Positions 63,928 to 64,000 of a DNA stretch of 64,000 bases are shown piece after piece. The notes beneath the pieces were generated by a model. The model saw nothing but the letters and a program-made list of their open reading frames with translations, did not search any database and was not told where the DNA came from. Every line of letters starts with the position of its first letter. Position 1 is the stretch's first letter. The stretch comes from Rubrivivax sp. (lineage in GTDB: Bacteria > Pseudomonadota > Gammaproteobacteria > Burkholderiales > Burkholderiaceae_C). A program made the translations under genes and the position numbers. Location: positions 1 to 64,000 of the forward strand of contig JAHCKS010000003.1 in the NCBI GenBank assembly GCA_026125665.1. The letters run 5' to 3'.

Positions 63928-64000
63928 ATGAAATGGACCGACATGCGCCCCCGACTGACACTGCTTGCCCCAGTGGCGGTGGTGGCCGTGATTCTCGCCG
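63928..64000 (+). CDS. 5' end of an exported or membrane protein (cut by window)
   Basis: The first 24 codons, MKWTDMRPRLTLLAPVAVVA then VILA, form a positively charged N-tail and a hydrophobic helix, typical of a signal peptide or signal anchor. No ribosome site stands out. The family cannot be told from this length. Confidence 0.4.
   Translation, partial: MKWTDMRPRLTLLAPVAVVAVILA

Larger units (their letters stand above)
19350..64000. mobile_element. Integrative conjugative element, left portion (attR not in window)
   Basis: The tRNA-His 3' end, an adjacent P4-type integrase, a complete F-type mating-pair set, TraD and MobH-type TraI, FlhDC-like activators opposite a CI/SetR-like repressor, AlpA and DUF1173 together define an SXT/R391-style ICE. 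The left limit is placed at the tRNA anticodon to 3' end because integrase core sites usually lie there; the exact core is unknown. I found no second copy of the tRNA 3' sequence, so the right end is taken to be beyond 64000, or lost. The stretch after 62614 looks degenerate and may already be flanking DNA. Confidence 0.8.

Noticed and set aside
63230..63931. Plus-strand 233-residue open frame at the right end
   Set aside because: It runs antisense to recognisable beta-CASP pieces and has no family features; it is a shadow frame.
1..64000. CRISPR arrays, rRNA genes, retrons or toxin-antitoxin pairs
   Set aside because: No regularly spaced repeats, rRNA, reverse transcriptase or convincing small toxin/antitoxin pair was seen.

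Overview
The window is about 70% G+C and reads like a betaproteobacterial chromosome of the order Burkholderiales. The case rests on gene content and order (scoAB, pyrD, rpiA, mnmC, an Arg32-type efp with earP, uvrC, pgsA, ppiD) and on codon use saturated with G and C. No rRNA gene is present, so the genus is not fixed. Most functional statements are family recognition by eye; no database search was possible.

Layout. (1) 1-19372 is ordinary chromosome: a thioesterase divergent from scoAB, an SDR, a gamma-glutamyltransferase, pyrD/rpiA, mnmC, a DUF3445 gene, efp/earP, uvrC-pgsA, an EamA exporter, an HU gene, tRNA-Val(UAC), ppiD and tRNA-His(GUG). (2) At the 3' end of tRNA-His begins an integrative conjugative element (ICE): a P4-type tyrosine integrase (19545-20876), then a long minus-strand transfer operon. 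(3) 21328-40568 is an F-type mating-pair apparatus, in transcription order traA-L-E-K-B-dsbC-V-C-trbI-(S26 peptidase)-orf-W-U-trbC-N-orf-F-H-G. It follows F/SXT order and most junctions are coupled by ATGA or GTGA overlaps. (4) 40718-42669 holds an OmpA-like lipoprotein, a lytic transglycosylase and an unknown gene. (5) 42930-48250 is an IS-scarred cassette: a LexA-box-preceded Nmad-like gene cut at its 3' end, an unclassified protein with a C-terminal winged helix, an IS256-family element, and a zinc-ribbon gene split by an IS4-family element with a clear 10-bp target duplication. (6) 48270-52523 is a second minus-strand mobility set: DUF4400, TraD coupling protein and MobH relaxase TraI. (7) 52561-54463 is a switch: FlhC/FlhD-like activators (cf. 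SetC/SetD) divergent from a SetR/CI-like repressor whose S24 protease residues look lost. (8) 54540-57992 holds DUF932, a Zn-finger/Toprim protein and small genes. (9) 58431-62613 holds an AcaB/DUF1845-like gene, an AlpA-type regulator, a catalytically degenerate tyrosine-recombinase-like protein and a DUF1173 gene. (10) 62636-64000 is a zone of small genes and debris, including a frameshifted beta-CASP nuclease fragment, ending in the first codons of a membrane or exported protein.

How it works together. The element looks like an SXT/R391-style ICE transplanted to a GC-rich host: MobH relaxase, TraD and F-type T4SS for transfer, Int at tRNA-His for integration, and a repressor against FlhDC-like activators as the decision circuit. 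No second copy of the tRNA-His 3' end was seen, so attR is probably outside the window. The most unusual items are the LexA-boxed Nmad fragment and its broken zinc-ribbon neighbour, the repressor without protease residues, the recombinase-like protein lacking its nucleophile, and the unclassified protein beside IS256.
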